Origin: Streptomyces aculeolatus
Lineage (GTDB): Bacteria; Actinomycetota; Actinomycetes; Streptomycetales; Streptomycetaceae
Assembly: GCF_020400605.1 (NCBI RefSeq)
Contig: NZ_JAINRD010000013.1
Span: 62,001-126,000 of the forward strand
Length of the DNA: 64,000 bases
Direction of reading: 5' to 3'
Position numbers and translations under genes: made by a program
The notes under the pieces: model-generated
Told to the model about the DNA's origin: nothing
What the model saw: only the letters and a program-made list of their open reading frames with translations
The model's database searches: none
In this document: in pieces, positions 26,388-34,851 of the stretch
Position numbering within the stretch: the first letter of the stretch is position 1
Layout: each line of letters starts with the position of its first letter

Positions 26388-27629
26388 TCAGGCGATAAGG
26401 AGGCAGGCATCCCACGCCGTGCGGGGCGGTGCCGGGGCGCTGGAGGCTAAGACCGCCAGCGCGATTCCCGCGGCTCCGTCGAGGAGCCCCGGATCTCCCT
26501 TCACCGAGACAGCGGAGACGGGGTTGGTGCCGGGCTGGCAGACGGCGTTTAGAAGGGGCGGGATGACGGCCCGGAGCTGCGCGGTGGTTGAAGGGTGGGC
26601 GTCGCCGGCCACGCGCGAGGCGACGTGAGCGAGGCCGGCGAAGCCGTGGCACAGGCCGCTGTCGGTGGTGGCCTTGAGCTGGGCGGGATCGGTGAGCGCT
26701 GCGGCGAGGGTCTCCTCCGCGTCTACCTGGCGGGTGGGGTCGTCCAGCGCGAGGGCGGCGAGTTGCTGAGCGCGGGCCAGTCCGGCGGTGCCGTAGCACC
26801 AGGAAGGTCGTCGCGGGGCGGAGGGGGTAAGACCGTCGGCACGCAGCTCGGCCCGCGTGACCCAGTACGGCCAGGCCCTGCGGCCAGGAGGCTCCTGCCA
26901 TCGGTCGAGCCAGGCCAGGATGGTGCGCATCGCGTCGTGCTGCCCCTTGACGAGCGTGCCGCGGCGGGCGGCTAGAGCAAGGAGCGCGAGAAGTCCCCCG
27001 ACGCCGTGCGACATGCCGTGGTTAGCGTGCCCTCCAGAGAACCGAGCGCCTGGTCGGCCGGTGGGAGAAGTCGAGACCCACCAGCCGGGAAGAGTCTCGC
27101 CGCGATCAATGAGGGGTTCGGTCAGCCGGACGCAGTAGTCCAGTACGTCACGCAGAGCGGGACCGGCGGGCTGGCGGCGCAAGAGGTAGGAGCCGTAGCC
27201 GCTGAGGCCCCGGATCACGTCGAATTCTGCAAACTCAGGGAGCTGTTCGGCATCGAGGCGTCGGTAGGCCGCCGAGAGGCGCCGACGAACGTCCCTGACC
27301 ACCTGCTCGTCCAGCTTGCTCAGGGCACGCTCATACTCGCGCGGCTGATGGTCAGCGGCGCAGGCGACGGCATGCGCGAGGGCAGGTGCCCCGTAGAAGG
27401 GGTGGCTGTCCGGTCCGCTCGTGACGGGCTGTCGGGTGGCAGCAGCGAGCCAGTCCCGTGCGCGGCTCCACGGCGCGAGACCAGCCGCCGCGCGCTCGAT
27501 ATGCAGCAGCGCGATGCCCGGCAAGCCGTAGGCGAGGTGCTGCCGGTCCTCGAACGTCACCGGGCTGGTTTCGGGGTCGGCCAGGGCGTCAGCGATGGCG
27601 GTCGAAAGAGCCGCGGGAGTGGTGATCAT
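26388..27629 (-). CDS. lanC: lanthionine synthetase C-like cyclase (LanC)
   Basis: The 413-aa protein has the alpha-toroid LanC pattern. HANHGMSHGVGG (about 201-212) supplies the catalytic-region His. The zinc ligands are Cys278 in WCYGTAG and Cys327-His328 in GLCHGFAG. LanC adds Cys thiols to dehydroalanine and dehydrobutyrine to form lanthionine rings. The ATG overlaps the LanB stop by 4 bases, so the two are translationally coupled. Length and motifs are complete, so activity is expected. Confidence 0.93.
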   Translation of the reverse strand: MITTPAALSTAIADALADPETSPVTFEDRQHLAYGLPGIALLHIERAAAGLAPWSRARDWLAAATRQPVTSGPDSHPFYGAPALAHAVACAADHQPREYERALSKLDEQVVRDVRRRLSAAYRRLDAEQLPEFAEFDVIRGLSGYGSYLLRRQPAGPALRDVLDYCVRLTEPLIDRGETLPGWWVSTSPTGRPGARFSGGHANHGMSHGVGGLLALLALAARRGTLVKGQHDAMRTILAWLDRWQEPPGRRAWPYWVTRAELRADGLTPSAPRRPSWCYGTAGLARAQQLAALALDDPTRQVDAEETLAAALTDPAQLKATTDSGLCHGFAGLAHVASRVAGDAHPSTTAQLRAVIPPLLNAVCQPGTNPVSAVSVKGDPGLLDGAAGIALAVLASSAPAPPRTAWDACLLIA

Positions 27630-30600
27630 GGCCGTGGTCCCGCTCCCTTCCCTGCTCGGGCCTTCCAGGCAAGGGCCGCGGCCCGAGCGAGGTAGAGGCA
27701 GATGCTCTCTTCCGGGAAGTTCACCGCGACGTGCCGTACGAAGTGGACGTGGATCAGCGACGTCAAGACGTCGTCGAGCGCCATGCCTTCGGTGTGCGGA
27801 CCTGGCAGGTGCGGCCGGTACGAGGCGAGTGCGGCGGCGCGGTCAGCCCAGGCCGTGACGATGCCTGCTCCGCCTGGCTCGTGGCGCAGCGCCGCCCACT
27901 CGTCCGTGGGATCGGCGAACCGTACGGCCTCGACGAACTGCCGTCGAAGCACGGGTTCGGGCGCCTTCGCGGGAATGTGGTCGATCAGCCACCGCACCCC
28001 TGCCTCCACGCTGCCGAGGAATCCTGCGGTGATGGCGACGGTGTGCGCGGCAACCAGGGCCCGCGGAGGCGGGCGCTGCCGTTCGCGGAGCTGGGCGAGG
28101 ACGGCACGTGAGTCGGCGCGGAACGCCTCTTCGGCTGCCTCCCACGCCGGGCCTGAGCCCCACCGGCCCATCTCGCGGAACGAGGTGGGATAGCGCAAGT
28201 CCGACAGCAGCCCAGCGGCGCGCAGATCGTCAGCCCAGGCGCTGACGGTCCGCGCGGTTGCCCCGAACTCGTCAGGGGACGAGAGGGCGATACGCAGGCG
28301 AAGGTGCGGATCGGGGTCGCGGAAGCGGATGAACCACCACGGCGGAGTGCCCAAACGCCTCAGCAGCTCCGGCAGATGCCGCGCCAACAGCTCGTCTTGG
28401 CGGCGGGCGTCACCGTACAGCGCAGCCAGCAACACCGGCGCGGCGGCGGGCGTCTGCACCTGCCCCGCAGAGAAGACCCGGGCGAGGCTAGGGGCGGGCA
28501 GCGCAGGCCACCCCGCTGGCCGGGTCGCTTTCAGCGGCACGACGATCTCGTGCGCGTGCCCGTCACACCACCCGTATGCACTCGGCTCCGGTCCCTCTTC
28601 AAGATGGGCCGTGCCCGCACCGTCGAGATGGGCGCGCAGCAGCGTCCGGTGGCCGGCTTCGTCGAGGTCGAGGAGGAGCCGGCGATCGCCTTCGACGAGG
28701 AAGACCCGCCGCGGCACCCGCCGTCGTTCCCGCCAGTCGACGAGTGCGGCATCCCACGGGGAGCCGGATAACTCAGCCGCGTCCAGCCGCCACCGCGCCG
28801 GCGCGAGCACCGTCCGTCCGTACCGCAGCCGAGGAAGGAACGGCATCACAGACGCTGCGCCCCAGTCGAACACGGAGACCTGAGCAGCCTGGGCGCGCGA
28901 CAGCTCCGTGAGGAAGCGAACCAGCGGGGGAGTGTGCGTGCGGAGGTTCAGCGCATGCAGCCCCAGGGCTTCGACGCGCTGCCCGCGCCCGGGAGCGGCC
29001 AGGTACATGCGCCGGCCGTCGCAGGCCACCGCCAAGTCGTCGGGGGTGAGCACGTCCCCGTCATCGTCGGCGAGGTGCTCCTGGACGCTGATCAAGGCCG
29101 GGAGGACTCGCGGGGAGCGGGTGACGTGAGCGCTCGCGGGCAGCAGCGGCGGGAAGGAGAGCTGCGCGAGCAGGCTGTCCTCGTCGGCTGTCGGCAGGTC
29201 GGTCAGCTCTGCGGTCAGGGCCTTCCGGTCCTCTCGGGCCAGCACGCTGAGGAAGCGGCCGGTGGAGACACCGGCGCCACGAGAGACGCTGGCGACCTCC
29301 AGCCGGAACCGACCGCGCTGGAGGTCTTCAACGCTAGCGGCATCAACCCGTACGCCGACTTCGAGGTGCGGCGGCACACGTGGCTGCTCGGGGCCGATAT
29401 CCAAGCCAGCAAGGTGTTCTTCGGTGAGGACGACTTCGTGACTGCCGTCCAGCGCGGCGCCCTGCGCGATCCGCAGCAGCGTGTCGTCCCGGGCAGAGAG
29501 GCGTACTCGGCCGGCGCCGGACGGCGCCCCGGGGTAGCCGTCCGGGAAGCCGATGCCGCTATCGGCGACCACGTCGTGCAGCGGCACCATCGTGCCGATC
29601 CCGTACCGCTCGTAGAACCGCTGATGGTAGGCGCGCCACGCCTCCGTTCCGAACGGGTGGGCACAGACCCGCGTCAGCACCCAAGCGGCACGCTCGATCT
29701 CGCGGGCCACCGTCACCGGCAAGTCGAGTTCGACGCCCAGACGTACATCCAGGGCGAGCGGGTGGTGCCGCAGCCCTGGCACCAGGGCACGCATCCGGGC
29801 TGCAACGTGATCCCGTCCGGCACGCCTACCGCACTGGTCCAAGCCGGCCTGGACAGCACGTAACTCCCGTACCGTCTCCGCAACCGAGGCGAATGCGGTG
29901 ACGTCGACCTCGTCGAGGCGTTCGAGGAGATAGCCAAGCGCGTCGGTTGCGGTGCTCGGCGCGTGCAGGTTCGTGATCAGGACGCGGCGCTTGAGGAGTT
30001 CACCGAGGAGGGCCTGCACCCGCTCCGGGGCCGTGGCAGGAAAAGCGGCAGAAAGCATGTCGACGAGCGCACCGACCGGAATGGGCCTACGGGCACCGGC
30101 AAGAGCCATACGCACCGGAGCCGTCGACTTCAGCGACACTTCAACCGCACGAGCCCGGCGCCCTTCCGCGTACGGCACGATGAGCCGGTCCCCGCGGGTG
30201 GTGACAGTGTTGTTGACCACCACGGGCAGCCTTTCAACCAACTCGGAACATGCCTCCAGCCGGGCGATGACCGCGTTCAACCACTCGGCGCCAGCACGGG
30301 CTGTTACGACATGCGAGCCGCCCCACTCAGCTCGCGCCCGCGTTGCGAACATAGCGGTCGTCACCCCGGCGAACAGCCCGAACGGAGTCGGGCGGTGCTG
30401 CGCCCGCAGAACATAGCGGGCCACCGACAGCACGGCCTTCCGAAGCCTCCGTGCCTCGGGAACATCAGTTGCACACAAGGCATCAACCTGCGTGGCAAGA
30501 GCGGGACTTGCGTGACGCAGCCCTTCGGCCACGCCATCTATCACCCACACGCCCCGTAACCACCGTGACTGCGCGCCCCTCGCCGCCGCCGACCGGTCGT

Positions 30601-30691
30601 CCAGATCCGGCCAGGGCGGTATCGGCAGGGTCGGCCTGGTGACAGCGCGTACGAGAGCGGTAGAGCCGGACTGAAACGTTGGCGCAGCCAA
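27626..30691 (-). CDS. lanB: full-length class I lantibiotic dehydratase (LanB)
   Basis: Reading from TTG 30691 (GGAGG 6 bases upstream) gives 1021 aa. The frame is open back to 30802, but a start there would overlap the precursor gene. The N-terminal glutamylation domain includes LRKAVLSVARYVLRAQHRPTPFGLFAG. The C-terminal elimination (SpaB_C) domain includes LGTPPWWFIRFRDPDPHLRL. Class I enzymes use Glu-tRNA to glutamylate Ser/Thr of the precursor and then eliminate glutamate to give dehydro residues. The gene lies 89 bases after the precursor stop and runs directly into LanC. Confidence 0.92.
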   Translation of the reverse strand: MAAPTFQSGSTALVRAVTRPTLPIPPWPDLDDRSAAARGAQSRWLRGVWVIDGVAEGLRHASPALATQVDALCATDVPEARRLRKAVLSVARYVLRAQHRPTPFGLFAGVTTAMFATRARAEWGGSHVVTARAGAEWLNAVIARLEACSELVERLPVVVNNTVTTRGDRLIVPYAEGRRARAVEVSLKSTAPVRMALAGARRPIPVGALVDMLSAAFPATAPERVQALLGELLKRRVLITNLHAPSTATDALGYLLERLDEVDVTAFASVAETVRELRAVQAGLDQCGRRAGRDHVAARMRALVPGLRHHPLALDVRLGVELDLPVTVAREIERAAWVLTRVCAHPFGTEAWRAYHQRFYERYGIGTMVPLHDVVADSGIGFPDGYPGAPSGAGRVRLSARDDTLLRIAQGAALDGSHEVVLTEEHLAGLDIGPEQPRVPPHLEVGVRVDAASVEDLQRGRFRLEVASVSRGAGVSTGRFLSVLAREDRKALTAELTDLPTADEDSLLAQLSFPPLLPASAHVTRSPRVLPALISVQEHLADDDGDVLTPDDLAVACDGRRMYLAAPGRGQRVEALGLHALNLRTHTPPLVRFLTELSRAQAAQVSVFDWGAASVMPFLPRLRYGRTVLAPARWRLDAAELSGSPWDAALVDWRERRRVPRRVFLVEGDRRLLLDLDEAGHRTLLRAHLDGAGTAHLEEGPEPSAYGWCDGHAHEIVVPLKATRPAGWPALPAPSLARVFSAGQVQTPAAAPVLLAALYGDARRQDELLARHLPELLRRLGTPPWWFIRFRDPDPHLRLRIALSSPDEFGATARTVSAWADDLRAAGLLSDLRYPTSFREMGRWGSGPAWEAAEEAFRADSRAVLAQLRERQRPPPRALVAAHTVAITAGFLGSVEAGVRWLIDHIPAKAPEPVLRRQFVEAVRFADPTDEWAALRHEPGGAGIVTAWADRAAALASYRPHLPGPHTEGMALDDVLTSLIHVHFVRHVAVNFPEESICLYLARAAALAWKARAGKGAGPRP

Positions 30692-30780
30692 CACGAGCCT
30701 CCGCAGGAGACGAGGGAGCGGGGCAGGCAGTCGGTGCCGCCGGCTCGCAGCGACGGCACCGACGCAAACGGTCAGAACCT

Positions 30781-30969
30781 CTAGGCGACGTTCGTGGTGC
30801 AAGCGCCGCAGGTGCTACCGCAACCGTCGTTCGTGATGCTCACCAGGCCAGCCGTATCGGCAACCTCCACCAGCCTGACGTCCAGTTCGAAGCCATCCGG
30901 CACGCCCGCCTCGGAGCCATGAGCGCTGAGCACGGCGTCGCTGGGTTTGGTCGTGATGTTGGGACTCAC
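30781..30969 (-). CDS. lanA: FxLD-family lanthipeptide precursor
   Basis: GTG 30969 follows AGGGAGTTGAC and gives a 62-aa peptide. The leader contains the FELD motif (27-30, in PDGFELDVRLVEVAD), the hallmark of the FxLD family and the binding site for LanB. The C-terminal core region (about 38-62) has three Cys (50, 54, 57) and Ser/Thr at 39, 44, 46, 52, 53, 58 and 59, enough for up to three rings. Asp48-Gly49 within the core is a typical isoaspartate-prone pair and a candidate target of the LanS-like methyltransferase. No protease or transporter gene is in the cluster. Confidence 0.9.
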   Translation of the reverse strand: MSPNITTKPSDAVLSAHGSEAGVPDGFELDVRLVEVADTAGLVSITNDGCGSTCGACTTNVA

Positions 30970-31161
30970 GTCAACTCCCTGGGTATTCGGACACTGCTTG
31001 TGCATTAGAGCCCTCGACGAGAAGCGTGACAGCGCGCGCCGGCCGCAAAAGGCTCTTGACTTACGTCTGATGGCGATCGAACACCCTCCACCGATGTCGG
31101 TCATGATCAGACATTCTTGGGACGGTCGTGCCGTCGTCATCGGAATCCGTTTCCGCTGTAT

Positions 31162-31734
31162 TCAAGGCGAGGGCAGGTCGCGGTCCTTCTCTACCTTCCA
31201 CTCACGATCGAGGATCGCGTGGACGATGGAGTCACGCCACTGCCCGTTCTTCCTGATGTGCTCTCGGATGCGTCCTTCTTCGGTCATCCCTGCCTTGAGC
31301 ATCGTTCTCGCGGAGGCTTCGTTGAGCGGTGAGCGGGCGCCCCAGATCCTGTGCAGGCTGAGGTCGTCGAAGCCGAGAGTGAGCACGAGGCGGACCGTCT
31401 CAGAGCCGTATCCGATGCCCCACAGATCAGGACGCAAAGCAAACCCGAACGTCGCGCCGGCCGGCTGGTGTGGGTCCATGGCTAGGCGCACGAACCCGAC
31501 CAGCTCACCAGTGTCGCGTTCTGTTACGGCCAGGGCGTACTCAGCGCGTGGCGTGGCCGCTGCTGTTGATCTTGCCCAAGCCACCACTTTCTCGACCTCA
31601 TCCCGGCTGCGAGGCGGAAAGCTCAGATGGGCGGTCGCTTCGTTGCTGCCGTAGATGTCCAGGACGCCATCGACGTCGTTGGCGGTGATCTCGCGGAGAG
31701 CCAGCCGAGGCCCGTGGCGGTTGACCGGATACAT
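31162..31734 (-). CDS. GNAT acetyltransferase, RimJ/RimL-like
   Basis: The 190-aa protein opens with RHGPRLALREITANDVDGVL and carries FGFALRPDLWGIGYGSETVR, the acetyl-CoA binding loop (Q/RxxGxG/A type), then LHRIWGARSPLNEASARTML. RimJ/RimL-like enzymes acetylate N-termini of proteins or small amines. It lies 20 bases downstream of the XRE-TPR regulator and is probably co-transcribed with it. It could be a resistance or tailoring gene for the nearby lanthipeptide, but nothing proves this. Confidence 0.85.
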   Translation of the reverse strand: MYPVNRHGPRLALREITANDVDGVLDIYGSNEATAHLSFPPRSRDEVEKVVAWARSTAAATPRAEYALAVTERDTGELVGFVRLAMDPHQPAGATFGFALRPDLWGIGYGSETVRLVLTLGFDDLSLHRIWGARSPLNEASARTMLKAGMTEEGRIREHIRKNGQWRDSIVHAILDREWKVEKDRDLPSP

Positions 31735-31754
31735 ACCGGGACTCTATTCCGCTG

Positions 31755-33107
31755 CTAACGGGGGAGGGCGAGGGTGGGCTGGCTGCTGAAGGCGGCGATC
31801 TGTTCACGAAGGTCTCTGGCCGTCACGGCGGTGCGGATCGGATCCGTAGTGAGAGCCGTGCGTACACGCTGTGCCGAGCTGATGATGCCGTGATTCCGCT
31901 GGCCGGGCGGTAGGGCGAGAACCGGTTGGACTGCGTCCGCGGCTCCTTCCAGGTCACCGGAGTAGAGGCGGGCGAGGGCCAGGTTCGACTGGGAACCGGC
32001 TTCGTCGCCGAAGGCCCAGTGCGGGTTCGCGTGGTCGCTGAAGCCCTGCACGGCGTCTTCGGCCCGCTGGATCAGCTCGGCGCCGCCATTGCCGAGAAGT
32101 ACATTCGACTCGACCTCGTAGTACCGGTGCTTGATCTCTGGGTAGTAGTAGATCCCGCCGAGGTCATCCAAGTCGTCGGGCGTCGTTGCCTCGCGCAGCT
32201 CGGCGGCTCGGTGGTTGGCTGCCTGGACCGTGTCGTGGTCGCCAAGGGCGGCGCCGGCTCGTGCTTCGAGGCCAGCGAGCCAGATACAGACGCTGCCGGG
32301 GAAGCCCGGGGCCGCGGCGGTTCCCTGGCGGGCGTAATGCAGGGCATCCTCCGGCCGGTCGGCCCAGTATGAGATCAAGGACTGCAAGCCGCGGACCCAG
32401 GCGCTCATGGCACTGTGCTCGGCCTGATTGGCACAGACAGAGGCTGCTCTGGCATGGCTCATGGCCGAGTGCGGATCGCCGAGGTCGTGGCACGCCTTGG
32501 CCAGCATCCCCGAGGTGAGAGCCGACATCAGGTAGAGATCGCGGATCTGGGACGGCCGGGCATGGCCGCTCTCGATCAAGCGGAAGGCGGAGTCCTGGAG
32601 ATGCACGAGGTCGTCCAGAAGCTCGGATAGTGGAACGCGGACATAGATCCCGCTGATTCGCCGGATCTCTTCTTGGAGGTAGCTCAGGGTCTCCGGGCCT
32701 ACCTCGTTCTGTTCCGCGCCCATGGCGAACGTTATTGCGCGCCTTGAGGCCATAGCTGCGTTCCGTCCCATTCTCTGCAGGTCCGCGTCGGGGGTGACGT
32801 GGAGCCGTTCGTTCTGTGCGTTGGCTGGCACCGTGGTTCGAGTCACGGCCTCCACTTGCGCTTCAGCGAGGAGCTGAGTGATCGGCCGTTGGAAGAGCCG
32901 GGTGAGGACACGGCGCGCCTCGTTCTGCGGCGTCACCTTTCCTAAGTACCAGCGCTCGAAGGTGGAGTCCGAGATCGTGAGGGTGGCCAGTGAGGCATCC
33001 CCCGTTTCGCGGGCCAGGCTCCGTGCCGCCTTTGAATACTCGTGGAGAAAGGCGCCGTAATCCCTCCAACCTCGTTGGTCGATGAGGACCCGGAGGAGTG
33101 TGGCCAT
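31755..33107 (-). CDS. XRE-TPR transcriptional regulator
   Basis: ATG 33107 follows AGGAGG at 7 bases. The 450-aa protein has an N-terminal DNA-binding region (about 1-75: LATLTISDSTFERWYLGKVT, PQNEARRVLTRLF) and then a long TPR-like helical array typical of streptomycete regulators that sense peptides or small signals. The upstream 336-base intergenic region contains phased heptamer repeats and may be the target of a SARP or of this protein. It is adjacent to the lanthipeptide locus and to the plus-strand zincin array, so it could control either. Confidence 0.8.
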   Translation of the reverse strand: MATLLRVLIDQRGWRDYGAFLHEYSKAARSLARETGDASLATLTISDSTFERWYLGKVTPQNEARRVLTRLFQRPITQLLAEAQVEAVTRTTVPANAQNERLHVTPDADLQRMGRNAAMASRRAITFAMGAEQNEVGPETLSYLQEEIRRISGIYVRVPLSELLDDLVHLQDSAFRLIESGHARPSQIRDLYLMSALTSGMLAKACHDLGDPHSAMSHARAASVCANQAEHSAMSAWVRGLQSLISYWADRPEDALHYARQGTAAAPGFPGSVCIWLAGLEARAGAALGDHDTVQAANHRAAELREATTPDDLDDLGGIYYYPEIKHRYYEVESNVLLGNGGAELIQRAEDAVQGFSDHANPHWAFGDEAGSQSNLALARLYSGDLEGAADAVQPVLALPPGQRNHGIISSAQRVRTALTTDPIRTAVTARDLREQIAAFSSQPTLALPR

Positions 33108-33197
33108 TGTGCGTCCTCCTCTGCCAAGTGCCAGCGGTCAGAACGACCGTACGACTCCGATGCCCCCGAACGGGCTCGCTCAGGCGTCCTCGGCGAC

Positions 33198-33268
33198 TCT
33201 GACCCAACTCTGACGTGAGTCTGCCCTTGAGAGTCACACCCATCCGCCACACTGACGCCGGTCTGACG
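33198..33268. promoter_or_regulatory. phased heptamer repeats, SARP-box-like
   Basis: TCTGACC (33198), TCTGACG (33209) and TCTGCCC (33220) start exactly 11 bases apart. A second pair ACTGACG (33251) and TCTGACG (33262) is also 11 bases apart. SARP regulators recognise heptameric direct repeats with 11-base periodicity. The site lies between the divergent regulator (starting 33107) and the plus-strand genes (starting 33444). Confidence 0.6.
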
Positions 33269-33443
33269 GTGGATATGCCCTCCGATCTGGCACCACCATC
33301 GGCACCTCAACATCGCTGAGTACGCGAGACATCGCATACCGCAACCAGGCGGCGCGGACGACCGAGGCTACGCACCTCACGATCAACGCCCTTGAGCGAC
33401 CGCCGCCGATACCCAGACCGACCGCGCACAGGCGGAGATCACG

Positions 33444-33749
33444 ATGGCAGCCAGAGACCTGGAGATGGGTCACCAACCCCACCCGTTGCTGCACCACTTG
33501 GTCGTCGACACCGAGCACGACGGACGTGTTGGCGTTCTGCGGGCTGTTGCGCCCGATGTGGACGACATCCGTCTGGAGTCGATCTTCAGGGTGCCGGTTG
33601 CGCCGCCGGTGGCCTGGCTCCGTGCGGAGGCCGGGGGGACGGAGTGGACGACCCCCCTCGCCGCGATCGGAGAGGTACCCGACACCCCGGGGACAGCGCG
33701 TGAGCACAGCGTGGACGACGGTGGTAGGGAGGGCGCTGATCGTGTGTAG
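33444..33749 (+). CDS. small acidic hypothetical protein
   Basis: ATG 33444 has GGAG 8 bases upstream and gives 101 aa (MAARDLEMGHQPHPLLHHLV, then ...LESIFRVPVAPPVAWLRAEA). It is acidic and His-containing. No family is recognised. It is the first gene of the plus-strand array, and its end overlaps the next gene by 8 bases. Confidence 0.65.
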   Translation: MAARDLEMGHQPHPLLHHLVVDTEHDGRVGVLRAVAPDVDDIRLESIFRVPVAPPVAWLRAEAGGTEWTTPLAAIGEVPDTPGTAREHSVDDGGREGADRV

Positions 33750-33933
33750 TCACCAACCGCGCTGTCCCGGTGCACAGTCGCCTGGCCGCGACGCGGCGAA
33801 GCGCGTGCGGCGTGACTGGTCGCTGGGCTTGAGCCGGTTGTGCAATGGGGTGTACCTCTTCGATGACACCGGCGAGTTGCTGCCCGACGGCCGTGTGATC
33901 AGCCCGCGGCGACCGGGTCGGGGGGCGTTATGA
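33742..33933 (+). CDS. DUF5999 family protein
   Basis: GTG 33742 follows GGGAGGG at 8 bases. The 63-aa product (CSHQPRCPGAQSPGRDAAKR, then WSLGLSRLCNGVYLFDDTGE and LLPDGRVISP) matches the small DUF5999 family, which is common on actinobacterial mobile elements and has no known function. Two or three Cys/His in CSHQPRCP could bind metal. Its stop overlaps the next start by 4 bases. Confidence 0.8.
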   Translation: MCSHQPRCPGAQSPGRDAAKRVRRDWSLGLSRLCNGVYLFDDTGELLPDGRVISPRRPGRGAL

Positions 33934-34697
33934 CTGCCCGGGGCCGTCGCTATCAACAGGGTATGCGGGTACCGGCGATCGCCCGGTGGACCGGTGAAGC
34001 GCCTCTCCCGATGCGTGTGACGCGCCGGTGGCTGGCGGGTCTTGGTGGTGAAGGGCTCGGCTACGAGGGTGAGCTGCCGACCGACCGCCACCGAGGGCTG
34101 CTGTGGGAGCGGGTTGCGGAGGCGGAGGGCGAGGGGCGTGTGCAGATCGGTCTCGTGCACGGGCCCCGCCAGCGGCGGGCGATGAACCACCGGCTGTGCC
34201 AGGTCTGTTTCGCCCGGGCCGCGCCTGCGGGGGAGCCGCTGCTGTTCCTGGTCGCCGGCACCAGGCCCATCACCACCGGCGATCGGCTGACGTCGCCTCC
34301 CATCCACGCGGAGTGCGCCGAAGATGCCGTGCGCGACTGTCCCGATCTGGCGGACGTCTACTCCGCCGCTCTGGTCCAGCGCGCGTCGAGCTGGGGTGTC
34401 GCCGGGCTTGCCTACCAGCCGGCCACGCTGAAGCCCCGGCCCAGTCGGCACCGGACCGGCCTGACCCTGCTTCCGTACTACGCTCCCGCCGCGGACCTGC
34501 GCTGGATCCTGGCGGTCCGGGAGGCCGTCACCGTCCACGGCTGCACGCCCGTGCGCCTGGAAGACCTCGCCAGCGAGCCGCAGACCGCAGGTGGCCGGTT
34601 GTCGCCCGACCCGCCGCCGCGGTTGCGCGGTGGCTGGCGGGTGCCGGCTCCGCCGCACCGGCACCGGTGTCGCAGACCCCGCCCTGCGGGGTGCTGA
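33930..34697 (+). CDS. unrecognised Cys-rich protein in zincin array
   Basis: ATG 33930 is coupled to the DUF5999 stop. The 255-aa protein has a Cys/His cluster, HRLCQVCFARA with IHAECAEDAVRDC about 40 residues later, likely a zinc site. A protein-like middle follows to about residue 220 (VREAVTVHGCTPVRLEDLAS). The last about 35 residues are Arg/Pro-rich and may result from an indel near 34590. I do not recognise a family. Confidence 0.6.
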   Translation: MTARGRRYQQGMRVPAIARWTGEAPLPMRVTRRWLAGLGGEGLGYEGELPTDRHRGLLWERVAEAEGEGRVQIGLVHGPRQRRAMNHRLCQVCFARAAPAGEPLLFLVAGTRPITTGDRLTSPPIHAECAEDAVRDCPDLADVYSAALVQRASSWGVAGLAYQPATLKPRPSRHRTGLTLLPYYAPAADLRWILAVREAVTVHGCTPVRLEDLASEPQTAGGRLSPDPPPRLRGGWRVPAPPHRHRCRRPRPAGC

Positions 34698-34851
34698 AGC
34701 CCCTGCTGCCTGCCGGATGCCGGGCCCTCACTGCTCTGAGGAGGACCTTCCCCCGGGTCCTTTGTCCTTCCCGGCGGGCAGCAGGTCTCCACCGCGCGCG
34801 GTGGATTTCCCAACTTCTGTACGAGTTGCGTCTTTTGGAGTCCCGTTTCTC

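Noticed and set aside
30692..30802. Longer LanB start at 30802
   Set aside because: It would overlap the precursor gene and add an Arg-rich head; the TTG at 30691 has GGAGG at the right distance.
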